From positions 1 through 40,579 of the forward strand of contig CAITJH010000039.1 in NCBI GenBank assembly GCA_903892635.1: 40,579 nt of DNA, written 5' to 3'. The position numbers were made by a program, and so were the translations under genes. The first letter of the stretch is position 1. Each line of letters opens with the position of its first letter. Under the pieces are notes generated by a model that worked only from the letters and a program-made list of their open reading frames with translations, did not search any database and was not told the origin of the DNA. This stretch comes from an uncultured Actinomycetes bacterium. GTDB taxonomy: Bacteria > Actinomycetota > Actinomycetes > S36-B12 > UBA5976. Of this stretch, positions 9,740-18,856 are shown in pieces.

Positions 9740-10377
9740 GATTCGGTCTCCTGAGGTGCTTGCGCCTTGATAACAAGGAACGTTAGGTAGACACCGAATG
9801 CGTACAGTGGTGTACCCAAGATCAACTTTGCGGTAGCGAGCCAAGCGGTATGCGTCGATAAATAAAGCGGCACAGTCACAAGTAGGCGAAGGGCAAAAAT
9901 AGCAACCCAAATCCATGTGGCTGCAGAATACTTATGTGCATTGAGATGAGCTGAACGCCAATCAGCCTTGGTTCCTTTGAATCTTTCAATCATGTATCCC
10001 ACTAGCGGCCTCTTGACAAGCAAGCTCACTAAACAAAGGGCAAAATACACAGCATTTTGAATGATCCCCAAGAGGAAAAAATTTTGAGAATGTCCAGTGC
10101 GTGAAGCGAGAAACGCAGATAAGCCAACTCCAACGAAACCTGACAATACTTGTTGAAGCGAGCGGCGTTGAATGAGTCGAATGATCGCAAGAACAAGGCC
10201 AGCTCCAACCGCCGAAACTACGGCAGGTTTCACTGAATTTCCGGTTGCAACGAATACGACGAGGAATACGGTCGTGGCTAACGAGGTGTCAAGGACCCCC
10301 TGCCACCCACCAATTGCTGAACTTATGAGTTTGGTATCAACACTGACTTCATCAATGAAATCGTCATTCTCATTCAT
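9736..10377 (-). CDS. DUF3159 membrane protein
   Basis: A conserved actinobacterial integral membrane protein of about 213 residues with five to six hydrophobic segments, the first at about 35-50 and the last at about 180-200. The segment QNAVYFALCLVSLLVKRPL and the WRSAH region are typical of the family. Function is unknown. The start is set at ATG 10377, which lies inside the last codons of DUF3710 (8-bp overlap); a TTG four codons earlier is also possible. No Shine-Dalgarno sequence is evident, so coupling to DUF3710 is likely. Confidence 0.82.
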   Translation of the reverse strand: MNENDDFIDEVSVDTKLISSAIGGWQGVLDTSLATTVFLVVFVATGNSVKPAVVSAVGAGLVLAIIRLIQRRSLQQVLSGFVGVGLSAFLASRTGHSQNFFLLGIIQNAVYFALCLVSLLVKRPLVGYMIERFKGTKADWRSAHLNAHKYSAATWIWVAIFALRLLVTVPLYLSTHTAWLATAKLILGTPLYAFGVYLTFLVIKAQAPQETES

Positions 10378-10918
10378 CGGCAGAATCAATCGACTCGGGC
10401 AAGACTATTGGAAGCGCGTCACCTGGTGCCATCGGTTCATCACCACGGTGAACCACGATGTCAGCGATCAGTTCATCTACTTCTTGATGAGCCAATTCGT
10501 CGACTGCACCGGCTCCTGAGACCACGACACGAAGAAACCAACGGTCGCCGTCGATGCCAATGAAACGGACTGGTGTGATGATCACTTCGCCATCGGTCTC
10601 GGTCGATGGCATAACCGTTCGAATCTCTGTTCCGAATCGACCTAGTTCAACAGTGGTCTCGATGTCATGTTTTGATAATTCCGCAACTACATCGTCACGC
10701 ACTTCTGGCCATGTGTCTTCGTATCTCGCGCTTGCGAATGCTTGGACAGAAATGATGCTGTGTGGCAATACGAGTGAAACCGACGCTGGTGTCATCGTTG
10801 GCTGTTCAAATTCGACGCGTACTTCCAATTCTGGTGCGCTTGGAATTCTCAGCGAACCGAGATCGAGGCGCGTACCATCATTCGGCGTGGATGTGCTGTC
10901 GTAAGGACCGCTTGCCAT
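10370..10918 (-). CDS. DUF3710 family protein
   Basis: A conserved actinobacterial soluble protein of about 182 residues and unknown function. Markers are the early RLDLGSLRIPS segment, the central WPEVRDDV, and GDRWFLRVVVSGAGA near the C-terminus. It sits between dut and DUF3159, an arrangement shared with mycobacteria and streptomycetes. ATG 10918 follows the dut stop by one base and has AGGTG upstream; an in-frame GTG at 10927 is the alternative. Confidence 0.85.
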   Translation of the reverse strand: MASGPYDSTSTPNDGTRLDLGSLRIPSAPELEVRVEFEQPTMTPASVSLVLPHSIISVQAFASARYEDTWPEVRDDVVAELSKHDIETTVELGRFGTEIRTVMPSTETDGEVIITPVRFIGIDGDRWFLRVVVSGAGAVDELAHQEVDELIADIVVHRGDEPMAPGDALPIVLPESIDSADE

Positions 10919-10919
10919 G

Positions 10920-11360
10920 TCAGACACCTGTGGAACCGTGGCCGTTCAAGCCGCGATCTGTTTCGTCATGTTGATGTGTTTGCGTGAAAGTAGGCGTTTC
11001 ACACTGTTGAATTACTAACTGAGCGATTCGCGAGCCTGCTGGTAACTCAACGGTCTCGGAACGATCCAAGTTAATAAGGTTCACGAGAATCTCGCCACGG
11101 TAACCCGCATCAATGGTTCCTGGTGCGTTGACAATGCTCAATCCACTCTTTGCAGCAAGTCCAGAACGTGGATGTACGAGTCCGACGTAGCCTGTTGGAA
11201 GCGCTATCGAAAGTCCTGTACGCACAAGCATTCGCTCACCTGGTGCTAGCGAGATGTCTTCGATGCTCGTTAAATCCGCACCTGCATCGGTATCGTGTGC
11301 AAACGCAGGAAGCTGTGCCAAAGGATGCAGCAGTACAACGTCAATCTGAAAATTGCTCAA
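10920..11360 (-). CDS. dut: Deoxyuridine 5'-triphosphate nucleotidohydrolase (dUTPase)
   Basis: Hydrolyses dUTP to dUMP, keeping uracil out of DNA and supplying thymidylate synthesis. It is a trimeric dUTPase of 146 residues with all five motifs in order: [40 protein letters not shown] and the C-terminal arm [10 protein letters not shown]. It starts with TTG (11360), overlapping the thioesterase stop as TTGA. No in-frame ATG or GTG could replace it without losing the first motif. Confidence 0.97.
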   Translation of the reverse strand: MSNFQIDVVLLHPLAQLPAFAHDTDAGADLTSIEDISLAPGERMLVRTGLSIALPTGYVGLVHPRSGLAAKSGLSIVNAPGTIDAGYRGEILVNLINLDRSETVELPAGSRIAQLVIQQCETPTFTQTHQHDETDRGLNGHGSTGV

Positions 11361-11947
11361 GGTGCCACATCCATACTCGCTACATGATCACGCACTTGAG
11401 GATCGCGCGCAGCTGCCTCAATGTATTCACTGCGACCGTGAGTTGTGAAGTGTTCGATAGGCACTTGCATAAACAAAGAGCCTCCTACGACAGCGACAGG
11501 TCCATCGGGTGCGTTGAGTCGGCCTGTTGCTGTCGCCCACACTTTACGGCCGCGTTGTGCTTGAATTTCAGCGGTAATAAAAACTGTTGAGCCGATTGGT
11601 ACTGGTAGTCGGTACGACACCTCTAGATGGGCAGTGACCGCAGGAACACGAATAAGTGCGTTTGTTGCACCCAACGCTTCATCCATCGCCAGCCCCAGTA
11701 ATCCCCCGTGGGCAATTCCCGGCGCACCTTGGTGATCGCCAGTAAGTTCAAAGATTGCACTGACCGCCAGACCCTCAAGGGCGGTGAATGAAATGTGTAG
11801 CCCACTGGGATGATCCACGCCGCAACCAAAGCAGTAGCGATAATGGCTAGCGATCGATGCACCTGGTGCAGGGGCCGCAGGGTCGCGTTGCGGTAAGTTC
11901 GCATCAGACGGAATTGTCAGCGGATGCGGTTTGCCACTGGTTTCCAT
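11357..11947 (-). CDS. PaaI-family hotdog thioesterase
   Basis: A hotdog-fold acyl-CoA thioesterase-like protein of 196 residues. It begins with a Pro/Ala-rich tail, then a CFGCG...HPSGL motif at about 39-50 typical of an actinobacterial subgroup, then the hotdog helix [16 protein letters not shown] with the conserved HGG and acidic residue. The physiological substrate is unknown. First gene of the minus-strand operon leading to dut, DUF3710, DUF3159 and the methyltransferase. Its ATG has no Shine-Dalgarno sequence but TAATCT six bases upstream. Confidence 0.88.
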   Translation of the reverse strand: METSGKPHPLTIPSDANLPQRDPAAPAPGASIASHYRYCFGCGVDHPSGLHISFTALEGLAVSAIFELTGDHQGAPGIAHGGLLGLAMDEALGATNALIRVPAVTAHLEVSYRLPVPIGSTVFITAEIQAQRGRKVWATATGRLNAPDGPVAVVGGSLFMQVPIEHFTTHGRSEYIEAAARDPQVRDHVASMDVAP

Positions 11948-11953
11948 AACAAC

Positions 11954-11959
11954 AGATTA
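11954..11959 (-). promoter_or_regulatory. Leaderless -10 element of the thioesterase-dut operon
   Basis: TAATCT on the minus strand, exactly six bases before ATG 11947; five of six bases match TATAAT. Confidence 0.6.
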
Positions 11960-11971
11960 GTGAGTGAATTA

Positions 11972-12442
11972 ATGAGCCCGACACAACAGCCCCACTATCG
12001 GGAACGTTTGTGGCCAAGCGTTGGTGTGGTTCTGTTTAGCCTCTTGATGATCGACTCAGTTGGAATTGCCTTTGGCTATATGTGGGGTTTTCAACGCGGC
12101 GTTCAACTGGCAGTAGGGCTCACGGTTGCGGCTGCAATTGGAACCGTGTTGTATACAGTCGACATCTCGACCGAGGACAGTGGACTAAAAGTTGGGCCAG
12201 CTTTGTTGCCATGGGAATTTGTCGGTGACGTCCATTTGCTAGATAAAGCAGCAACGATTCGTGCACGCTCAACAGAAGCGCATCCATCAGCCTATTTCGC
12301 TGTGCGTTCGTGGATACCGCAATCCGTCATCATTCAAGTCGATGATGTCAATGACCCGCATCCGTACTGGCACTTATCAACTCGTCAACCGCAGGCTCTC
12401 GTAAACGCAATACAATGGCATAAGCATCAAGAGACTAGTTAA
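11972..12442 (+). CDS. DUF3093 family membrane protein
   Basis: A conserved actinobacterial protein of 156 residues with two hydrophobic segments at about 15-35 and 41-60, followed by a soluble part carrying LLPWEFVGDV and the basic RSWIPQSV segment. Function is unknown; the mycobacterial counterpart Rv2698 occupies the same position beside dut and DUF4193. ATG 11972 begins the conserved region; GTG 11960 in the same frame is an alternative. The divergent thioesterase starts only about 25 bp away, so their promoters overlap. Confidence 0.82.
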   Translation: MSPTQQPHYRERLWPSVGVVLFSLLMIDSVGIAFGYMWGFQRGVQLAVGLTVAAAIGTVLYTVDISTEDSGLKVGPALLPWEFVGDVHLLDKAATIRARSTEAHPSAYFAVRSWIPQSVIIQVDDVNDPHPYWHLSTRQPQALVNAIQWHKHQETS

Positions 12443-12452
12443 CGAGGGCGTT

Positions 12453-12695
12453 ATGGCACGGGGTAAAAAATCTCAGCACAACAATCCTTTAACGCCCATC
12501 ATGATTCTTGGCGCAACATGGGTCGTGACAAAAGCTGCCGAAGCTGTTTATGAAAAGGCAACTGGCAAGCCAGCACCTGCAAAAGGTTCAGAAAAAAATG
12601 CGAACCGAAATGTTCTATGGACTCTCGGACTCACTGCTGCTCTGGCGCTCACTGAATTTACAGTGACTCAGATTCTTGAAGACCGAAAAGATTAA
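12453..12695 (+). CDS. DUF4235-like small membrane protein
   Basis: An 80-residue protein with a short hydrophobic stretch at about 14-26, a lysine-rich middle and a second helix at about 53-70 (LWTLGLTAALALTEF). The layout and length fit DUF4235 proteins, which often sit beside DUF3093. GAGGG lies upstream of the ATG and it follows DUF3093 by 10 bp. It overlaps the convergent DUF4193 gene by 4 bp. Function unknown. Confidence 0.7.
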   Translation: MARGKKSQHNNPLTPIMILGATWVVTKAAEAVYEKATGKPAPAKGSEKNANRNVLWTLGLTAALALTEFTVTQILEDRKD

Positions 12696-12988
12696 GCGCA
12701 GTCGTTACAGACTGGTTCGCCCTTTACTTCTTTCGCTAGTTGGCTTCGGTGGTTGACTAGGAAGCATCGCGAACAAGTAAATTCGTCAGCCTTCTTTGGA
12801 ATGACCATGACTGTGATGGATTCGTCAGACAAATCGGCGCCAGGAAGCTCAAGTGACTCGTTGAGATCCGCTTCGTCCATATCAACGCCGCTGGACGATG
12901 CTTTCGACGACTGAGCCTTTAACTCTTCAAGGCTCTCTTCATTGAGTTCCTCGTCAGTCTTGCGTGGTGCGTCGTAATCAGTTGCCAT
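12692..12988 (-). CDS. DUF4193 zinc-ribbon protein
   Basis: A 98-residue actinobacterial protein with an acidic N-terminal two-thirds and a C-terminal zinc ribbon, FTCSRCFLVNH ... PVCNDCA, giving two CxxC pairs. The MATDYDAPR start is characteristic. The counterpart Rv2699c lies next to DUF3093 in mycobacteria. Zinc-ribbon proteins of this shape often touch RNA polymerase or ribosomes, but no function is established here. Confidence 0.9.
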   Translation of the reverse strand: MATDYDAPRKTDEELNEESLEELKAQSSKASSSGVDMDEADLNESLELPGADLSDESITVMVIPKKADEFTCSRCFLVNHRSQLAKEVKGEPVCNDCA

Positions 12989-13080
12989 GTTATGTGGTCT
13001 CTATTCCTCAAACGTTATGTGTAATTGTTCTAACGATTCGGCAGGCTACTTTATGCCCGCGATGTACGTTACACCGACCC

Positions 13081-13599
13081 CTAGTCAATTCGGCGCATTA
13101 AATGGGGGTAATTCTGGGCGTTGGCCAGATAAGTTGCCTGCGAGTAGGCAATCGTCGTCTGATCTGCCGCACCTTCTTTAATTCGGGCAGGAATTCCTAC
13201 CGCTAATGCGAATTCAGGTACATGCAATCCCGTTGTACAAACAGCCCCTGCCGCGACTAGTGCATGAGATTCCACCACAACTTCATGCAGAACCAGACTT
13301 CCCGAGCCAATTAGAGCGCCATCTTTGACAGTGCATCCTTCAAGGTGGGCGTTATGCCCGATTGTGCAGTCGTTTCCGATGAGAGTTGGCAACTCTGACG
13401 TGCAGTGAATTATTGCGCCATCTTGGACAGAAGTTCGGGCGCCAACCACGATTCGATTGGAATCCGCTCGAAGCACGGCTGTTGGCCAAATCGAAGCGAA
13501 TTCACCTACAGTCACATCCCCGATCAGCACGGCGTCTGGATGAACAAAGGCTTGTGGGTGAATCGTTGGCTGCTTGTCACCTAATGCATAAAGAGGCAT
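13081..13599 (-). CDS. Gamma-carbonic-anhydrase family protein (left-handed beta-helix)
   Basis: A 172-residue hexapeptide-repeat protein folding as a left-handed beta-helix, with repeat residues from about 12 to 145. His65 (IIHC) and His82 (GHNAH) match two zinc ligands of archaeal Cam. The third expected ligand, five residues after His82, is Glu87, with a histidine instead at 85. Carbonic anhydrase activity is therefore uncertain, and a divergent metal site or transferase-like role is possible. AGGAGA precedes the ATG. It is 8 bp downstream of the phosphatase gene and probably cotranscribed with it. Confidence 0.85.
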   Translation of the reverse strand: MPLYALGDKQPTIHPQAFVHPDAVLIGDVTVGEFASIWPTAVLRADSNRIVVGARTSVQDGAIIHCTSELPTLIGNDCTIGHNAHLEGCTVKDGALIGSGSLVLHEVVVESHALVAAGAVCTTGLHVPEFALAVGIPARIKEGAADQTTIAYSQATYLANAQNYPHLMRRID

Positions 13600-13607
13600 A
13601 ACTTCTC

Positions 13608-14426
13608 CTAGTCGGTATCAGCGTTGAGGGATTCGAGTTCAGAAACCAGCAGTTGAGCCAGAGTGGGATTTGCAGCAACAAGCATTTCAGAGCCTTCTGT
13701 TGCACCCCATAGACCGCTGACAGCTGCGCCAGCCTCGCGAGCGATCACACCGCCACCAGCGTGATCCCAAGGATTTACTCCGCGTTCAAAGTAGGCATCG
13801 AGGTTGCCTTCTGCGACCATGCATAAATCAATGGCGCAGCTACCCATTCGGCGAATGTCGCGTAAGCCAGGAAGCAACGCCGATAACACACGACCTTGTG
13901 AAGCTCGGCGCACGTCGGAATAGCCGAAACCAGTACCTATGAGTGCTCGGTCAATCGTCGCGCAAGCAGACACTGCTAGTGGTTCGATGTTTCCCTCTGA
14001 GATCACAAATGAGCCATGTCCTTTGTGGCCGACCCACGTCTTACCAAGTTGCGGTGCGGCAACTACACCGACAAGTCCGTCGCCAGTCACAGCGTCGATC
14101 AAGCCGATAGACACTGCCCAGAAGGGAAGTTTGTAAAGGTAGTTGACAGTTCCGTCCAGCGGGTCAATCACCCACATGCGTCCCGAAGTTGAGGCAACGT
14201 CTGTGCCCTCTTCGCCTAGGATTCCGTCGTTCGGTCGTTGCTCGGTGATCTTGTTCACCAGCAATTGCTCCGACAACTTGTCCATGTGAGTAACTACATC
14301 TGTCGGTGTGCTTTTGGTGTCGAGTTCGAGCGAGTCCGGCCGATTAGCCAGCAAGTCACCTGCCGCTTGAGCAATCTCAAGGGCGAACGTCACATCGGGA
14401 TTCATCAACAGACTTGGGTTACTCAC
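13608..14426 (-). CDS. Inositol monophosphatase family protein (SuhB-like)
   Basis: Mg-dependent phosphatase, 272 residues. The metal ligands are visible in order: GEEG, IDPLDGT and the C-terminal WDHAGG. The substrate could be inositol phosphate, fructose-1,6-bisphosphate or a related sugar phosphate; the position near sigA resembles suhB/Rv2701c. It starts at GTG 14426, with CACAAT exactly six bases upstream; ATG 14405 is an alternative. Confidence 0.9.
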   Translation of the reverse strand: MSNPSLLMNPDVTFALEIAQAAGDLLANRPDSLELDTKSTPTDVVTHMDKLSEQLLVNKITEQRPNDGILGEEGTDVASTSGRMWVIDPLDGTVNYLYKLPFWAVSIGLIDAVTGDGLVGVVAAPQLGKTWVGHKGHGSFVISEGNIEPLAVSACATIDRALIGTGFGYSDVRRASQGRVLSALLPGLRDIRRMGSCAIDLCMVAEGNLDAYFERGVNPWDHAGGGVIAREAGAAVSGLWGATEGSEMLVAANPTLAQLLVSELESLNADTD

Positions 14427-14432
14427 CTAACC

Positions 14433-14438
14433 ATTGTG
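14433..14438 (-). promoter_or_regulatory. Possible leaderless -10 of the phosphatase gene
   Basis: CACAAT on the minus strand, six bases before GTG 14426; four of six bases match TATAAT. Confidence 0.35.
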
Positions 14439-14536
14439 GTGGGTCGAGATACGATTGTTTGGCGACACACGCCCGATATTCCCCGATTTTGTTGGCTTTC
14501 AGGACACACTAGAGATGCCGAATGAAAGGAATTGCC

Positions 14537-15331
14537 GTGTCTGAATTGGTCTACATGGGTCGTAGCGACGACAACTTGAGTTTGATCTTTCTCGATGACG
14601 ACGGCAACGAATTTAGTGTGACCATTGACGAGCACCTTTTGCGTGACGTTACTGCCCCTTCGCGCTTCACTCAATCAACTCCTGCAGTTAGCGACACGTT
14701 ATCGCCGCGGGAGATTCAAATGCGGATTCGCCGTGGTGAAACTATTGAAAGTATCGCTGCTGAATCTGGTGAATCTGTTGATCGCATTGAACGTTATGCC
14801 GGCCCTGTACTTGCCGAACGTCATCACATGTCGGTGAAGGCTCGTGAAACTTTTGTACGACGTAGCCACGGCGATGTAATTCTGGAAGACATTGCTCATA
14901 GCCAGCTCATCCAGCGAGGCATCGACATTCTCAATCTCGAGTGGGATAGCTACCGACGAGACGATGGTCGTTGGAACATTACGGTCACGTGGGCCAGTGG
15001 AAGTGGCGCAGGAGTAGCTACCTGGATTTACGATCCAGCTAGCCAGAGCATCCTTGCTGCCGACGATGAAGCACGTTGGTTATTTGATGAGGCTGCCGCA
15101 GCGGCTGCCCCCGAGCCTGTTGCAGAAGTTCGTCCTCGTCTAGTTGGATTGCCAGCCGTTGAACCTGAAATTGTGCAAGCCAACAACAATCTCGATGAGT
15201 TGGATTCGCCTGCATGGGCAGGCCCTGGACAGCCAACCATGCCAGTTCCCGTGGTGGCACCTTCGGCGAACGAAGAGTCACCTTCTTGGGATGACATCTT
15301 GTTTGGCTCCCGACCAAACGACTTCAATTAA
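14537..15331 (+). CDS. sepH: Septation protein SepH (DUF3071)
   Basis: Actinobacterial cell-division protein that in Streptomyces and mycobacteria binds FtsZ and promotes Z-ring assembly. About 264 residues. The N-terminal domain begins ELVYMGRSDDNLSLIF, and a helix-turn-helix-like region with SPREIQMRIRRGE lies at about 57-90. A conserved WDSYRRDDGRWNITVTW segment is followed by an acidic, Pro/Ala-rich tail ending in SWDDILFG. GTG 14537 has AAAGGA upstream. ATG 14522 in frame has TAGAGA six bases upstream and could be a leaderless start. parC follows 34 bp downstream. Confidence 0.9.
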   Translation: MSELVYMGRSDDNLSLIFLDDDGNEFSVTIDEHLLRDVTAPSRFTQSTPAVSDTLSPREIQMRIRRGETIESIAAESGESVDRIERYAGPVLAERHHMSVKARETFVRRSHGDVILEDIAHSQLIQRGIDILNLEWDSYRRDDGRWNITVTWASGSGAGVATWIYDPASQSILAADDEARWLFDEAAAAAAPEPVAEVRPRLVGLPAVEPEIVQANNNLDELDSPAWAGPGQPTMPVPVVAPSANEESPSWDDILFGSRPNDFN

Positions 15332-15365
15332 ACCGCTGTTGACATTTCTAAGGGCTTCATAACGC

Positions 15366-17798
15366 ATGGCTAAGAACGATGCTGCGCAGCGCGTAGTAGA
15401 CATTGACGTTGCATCAGAGATGCAAGGGTCTTTCCTTGAATATGCCTACTCCGTAATTTATTCGCGTGCCCTTCCTGATGCTCGTGACGGACTCAAGCCC
15501 GTACAGCGGCGCATTTTGCACACAATGAGCAACATGGGCCTGCGTAATGACAAGGGCCATGTGAAGTGTGCGCGTGTTGTCGGCGAAGTCATGGGCAAGC
15601 TACACCCTCACGGTGACTCTGCAATCTATGACGCACTCGTGCGAATGGCTCAAGACTGGTCTTTACGAATTCCGTTTGTGGATGGACACGGAAACTTCGG
15701 TTCAATCGACGAGGGGCCAGCTGCATACCGATACACCGAGGCTCGTTTGGCAGCCGCCGCGGCATTGATGGTCGAGTCGTTAGATGAAGATGTCGTCGAT
15801 TTCACTCCTAACTACGACGGTCGCGAATTAGAACCGTCAGTCTTACCAGCAGCGATTCCTAATCTGCTCGTCAACGGAGCATCAGGTATTGCCGTAGGTA
15901 TGGCGACCAACATGGCGCCACACAATTTGCGCGAGGTTACTGCTGCTGCACAGCACTTGCTGTCGCATCCCAAAGCCGATCTTGATGACTTGATGAAATT
16001 CGTTCCAGGTCCTGATTTGCCAACTGGCGGAATCGTTGTGGGGCTCGATGGAATTCGCGAAGCTTACGAATCAGGTAAAGGAAGTTTCCGTATTCGTGCG
16101 CGTGTTGAAATTGAACAGATCTCTGCTCGTCGACAAGGAATTGTTGTTCGTGAACTTCCCTATCAGGTTGGTACCGAACGAGTCATTGAGCGTATTAAGG
16201 ACTTAGTAACCAGTAAGAAACTTCAAGGGATTTCCGATGTTACTGATCTGACTGATTACGAATCAGGTTTGCAGCTTGTGATTGAAATCAAGAACGGTTT
16301 CAATCCAGCCGCAGTTCTTGAACAGCTCTACAAGATGACACCGCTCGAAGAAGCATTTCACATCAATAACGTGGCTCTTGTTGAAGGTCAACCAGTCACT
16401 CTCGGTCTCAAGCCTCTTTTAGAGGTATTCCTGAAACACCGCTTGGACGTTGTACGTCGTCGCTCGCTTTACCGTCGAAACAAGGCAGCTGACCGTCTTC
16501 ATCTTGTCGATGGTTTACTTGTGGCAATTCTCGACATTGACGAAGTCATTGCTGTCATTCGATCAAGTGAAGATACCGCGCAGGCAAAAGAGCGTTTGAT
16601 GACAGCGTTCGACCTTTCTGAGATTCAAACTAATTACATCTTGGAAATGCCACTACGACGTTTAACTAAATTCTCGCGAATTGAGTTGGAAAGAGAGCAG
16701 AGTGAACTTCAACTTGTCATAGCTGATCTGAACGACATCTTGGATAACGACAAACGACTACGCAAAGTCGTCAGTGATGAACTCACCGAAGCAGCGAAGG
16801 TATTCGGTGACGATCGTCGAACCACGTTGGAATCTGATGAAGGCATCGTGTCGGCAGCACTAGCAGTTCCATTGGAAGTAGAAGACGATCCATGTCAGGT
16901 TCTGATGTCGGCTACTGGGTTATTGGCGCGGACATCCGGTGCCGTGGCTAGTGAATTTGGCAAGAAGCGAGTTAATCACGACACGATTCGAAGCGTCATC
17001 ACAACGACAGCCCGTGCTGACATAGGTGTTGTCACCTCTGCTGGTCGAGTGATTCGATTGTCCGTCGTTGGCCTTCCAGCTTTGCCTGAGAATGCCGCCC
17101 TAAGCGTTGCAGGCGGTGTCGCACTCAAGGAACTCGTCACGTTAGAGAAGGACGAGCGTCCTCTTGCTCTTATGACGCTCAACGATTCGGAATCGACATT
17201 GTTTTTGGCAACCGCTGGTGGCATTGTCAAGCGTGTGGTTCATGATGTACCGACTAGCGCAGGCGACTGGAATGTCATGCGAGTGGATGACGGCGATTGG
17301 ATTGTCGGTGCGATGCAGGTCGCAGGCGATGATGGTGAAGTCGTTCTCGTCAGTGATGATGCTCAGTTACTGCGCTTTGATTTCAGCGTTCTACGAGCCG
17401 CCGGTCGAGCGGCTGGTGGTGTTGCAGGAATGCGCCTATCGGACGAGGCGGTGTTGATCTACGGCACTGTTGTGAAGCCACATGACGAATGTGTCGTTGC
17501 TACTGTTGCTGGCGACTACGGAGCTCTCAAGGGCACCGCGGCACACAGCATGAAGATCACACCACTTTCTGAATTTCCTGCGAAGGGCCGTGGTACTGGC
17601 GGCGTTCGTTGCCACAAATTCCTTTCGGGCGAAAACACGCTTGTAACGGCAGCGGCTGGAACTGCTCCGGTCCATGCTTGTGGTTCAACTGGAGCGTTTG
17701 TCGAAGTTCCCGAAAAATTTGGAAAGCGTGATGGTTCAGGATCGACGCTGAGAAAGCCTGTTGATTCAGTTTGCTGTGCTCCCGACATGCTGCCCTAG
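15366..17798 (+). CDS. parC: DNA topoisomerase IV subunit A
   Basis: DNA-breaking subunit of a type IIA topoisomerase that decatenates chromosomes. 810 residues. The winged-helix and breakage region contains DARDGLKPVQRRIL and LHPHGDSAIYDALVRMAQ, and AAYRYTEARL carries the active-site tyrosine. The coiled-coil tower follows, then a C-terminal beta-pinwheel from about 490. Assigned ParC rather than GyrA because of the sepH/sigA neighbourhood and the parE-type partner nearby; gyrA/gyrB would be expected near dnaA outside the window. Likely cotranscribed with sepH. Confidence 0.9.
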   Translation: MAKNDAAQRVVDIDVASEMQGSFLEYAYSVIYSRALPDARDGLKPVQRRILHTMSNMGLRNDKGHVKCARVVGEVMGKLHPHGDSAIYDALVRMAQDWSLRIPFVDGHGNFGSIDEGPAAYRYTEARLAAAAALMVESLDEDVVDFTPNYDGRELEPSVLPAAIPNLLVNGASGIAVGMATNMAPHNLREVTAAAQHLLSHPKADLDDLMKFVPGPDLPTGGIVVGLDGIREAYESGKGSFRIRARVEIEQISARRQGIVVRELPYQVGTERVIERIKDLVTSKKLQGISDVTDLTDYESGLQLVIEIKNGFNPAAVLEQLYKMTPLEEAFHINNVALVEGQPVTLGLKPLLEVFLKHRLDVVRRRSLYRRNKAADRLHLVDGLLVAILDIDEVIAVIRSSEDTAQAKERLMTAFDLSEIQTNYILEMPLRRLTKFSRIELEREQSELQLVIADLNDILDNDKRLRKVVSDELTEAAKVFGDDRRTTLESDEGIVSAALAVPLEVEDDPCQVLMSATGLLARTSGAVASEFGKKRVNHDTIRSVITTTARADIGVVTSAGRVIRLSVVGLPALPENAALSVAGGVALKELVTLEKDERPLALMTLNDSESTLFLATAGGIVKRVVHDVPTSAGDWNVMRVDDGDWIVGAMQVAGDDGEVVLVSDDAQLLRFDFSVLRAAGRAAGGVAGMRLSDEAVLIYGTVVKPHDECVVATVAGDYGALKGTAAHSMKITPLSEFPAKGRGTGGVRCHKFLSGENTLVTAAAGTAPVHACGSTGAFVEVPEKFGKRDGSGSTLRKPVDSVCCAPDMLP

Positions 17799-17860
17799 GA
17801 TTCGTGTAAATCTTCGACCAATCACTAGTTAGCGACGCTCTTGGCACGTTACCGTGAGTT

Positions 17861-18835
17861 ATGACCGAATGCGACCTACTAATTATTGGAGCCGGTCCTG
17901 CTGGACTTTATGCCAGCTACTACTCAGGCTTTAGAGGATTTCGCACCGTGTTGTTGGACGTGCTCCCAGAACTTGGTGGGCAAATCACAGCCATGTATCC
18001 CGAAAAGCAAATCTTTGACATCGCTGGCTTCCCAGCGATAAAAGGACGCGAATTGGTTGATGGCCTTGTTACTCAGATGATGGCGCACTTCCCTACTGTG
18101 TTCGCTGGAGAAATGGCTACACAACTGGTGACGTCAATCGACGGACCAGTGGTTGTTACAACTGATACCGGTCGGGTTATTCAAGCGAAGGCTTGTGTGA
18201 TCACAGGAGGAATTGGGTCCTTCACCCCGCGACCTCTACCGGCGGCAGAAAATTACATTGATAAGGGTTTAGTTTTCTTTGTTCCACGTCTTGAGGCACT
18301 TCGTGACCACGATGTCGTGATCGTCGGTGGTGGTGATTCTGCTTTTGACTGGGCGCTGTCGCTTGCATCAATTGCTCGGTCGATAAAAATTGTTCATCGG
18401 CGTGACACATTTCGCGCACATGCAACAACGGTCGAGCAAGTTCGAAGTCTCGGAATAGAAATCATCGTTAATGCAGAAGTCACAAACGTCAGTGGCACTG
18501 AAACAATTAATGAGATTTCGATAACAACTAAAGATGGTGCTGTTCGTACGTTGCCGTGCCAAACGCTAGTTGCAGCACTCGGTTTCGTTGCTAACATCGG
18601 TCCAATTTCTGAATGGGGCATCACTGTCGAGAAGCGACACATCGTGGTTGATTCCGCAATGCGGACCAATCTTCCTAGAGTGTATGCAGCCGGAGACATC
18701 ACAACTTACGAAGGTAAAGTGCCACTGATCAGTGTTGGTTTTGGCGAAGCGGCTACGGCGGTCAATAACGCAGCACCATTCATTGACCCAACACATGGTA
18801 CATTCCCTGGCCATTCAAGCGGCGGCTCCGAATAG
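17861..18835 (+). CDS. Thioredoxin-reductase-like ferredoxin/flavodoxin NADP+ reductase (type 2)
   Basis: FAD- and NADPH-binding flavoprotein of 324 residues. The FAD-binding GAGPAGLYAS lies at about 10-19, ELGGQITAMYPEK follows, then the NADPH-binding VGGGDSAFDWAL at about 153-164 and the FAD motif YAAGDITTY near 280. There is no CxxC redox pair between the two domains, which separates it from true thioredoxin reductase and points to the YumC type that reduces ferredoxin or flavodoxin. It lies 21 bp before the beta-carbonic anhydrase. Confidence 0.9.
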   Translation: MTECDLLIIGAGPAGLYASYYSGFRGFRTVLLDVLPELGGQITAMYPEKQIFDIAGFPAIKGRELVDGLVTQMMAHFPTVFAGEMATQLVTSIDGPVVVTTDTGRVIQAKACVITGGIGSFTPRPLPAAENYIDKGLVFFVPRLEALRDHDVVIVGGGDSAFDWALSLASIARSIKIVHRRDTFRAHATTVEQVRSLGIEIIVNAEVTNVSGTETINEISITTKDGAVRTLPCQTLVAALGFVANIGPISEWGITVEKRHIVVDSAMRTNLPRVYAAGDITTYEGKVPLISVGFGEAATAVNNAAPFIDPTHGTFPGHSSGGSE

Positions 18836-18856
18836 AAAATACGGCAGAATAGAAGC

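Noticed and set aside
15339-15365. TTGACA upstream of parC as a separate promoter
   Set aside because: No acceptable -10 occurs at 16-18 bp, and the gap after sepH is only 34 bp.
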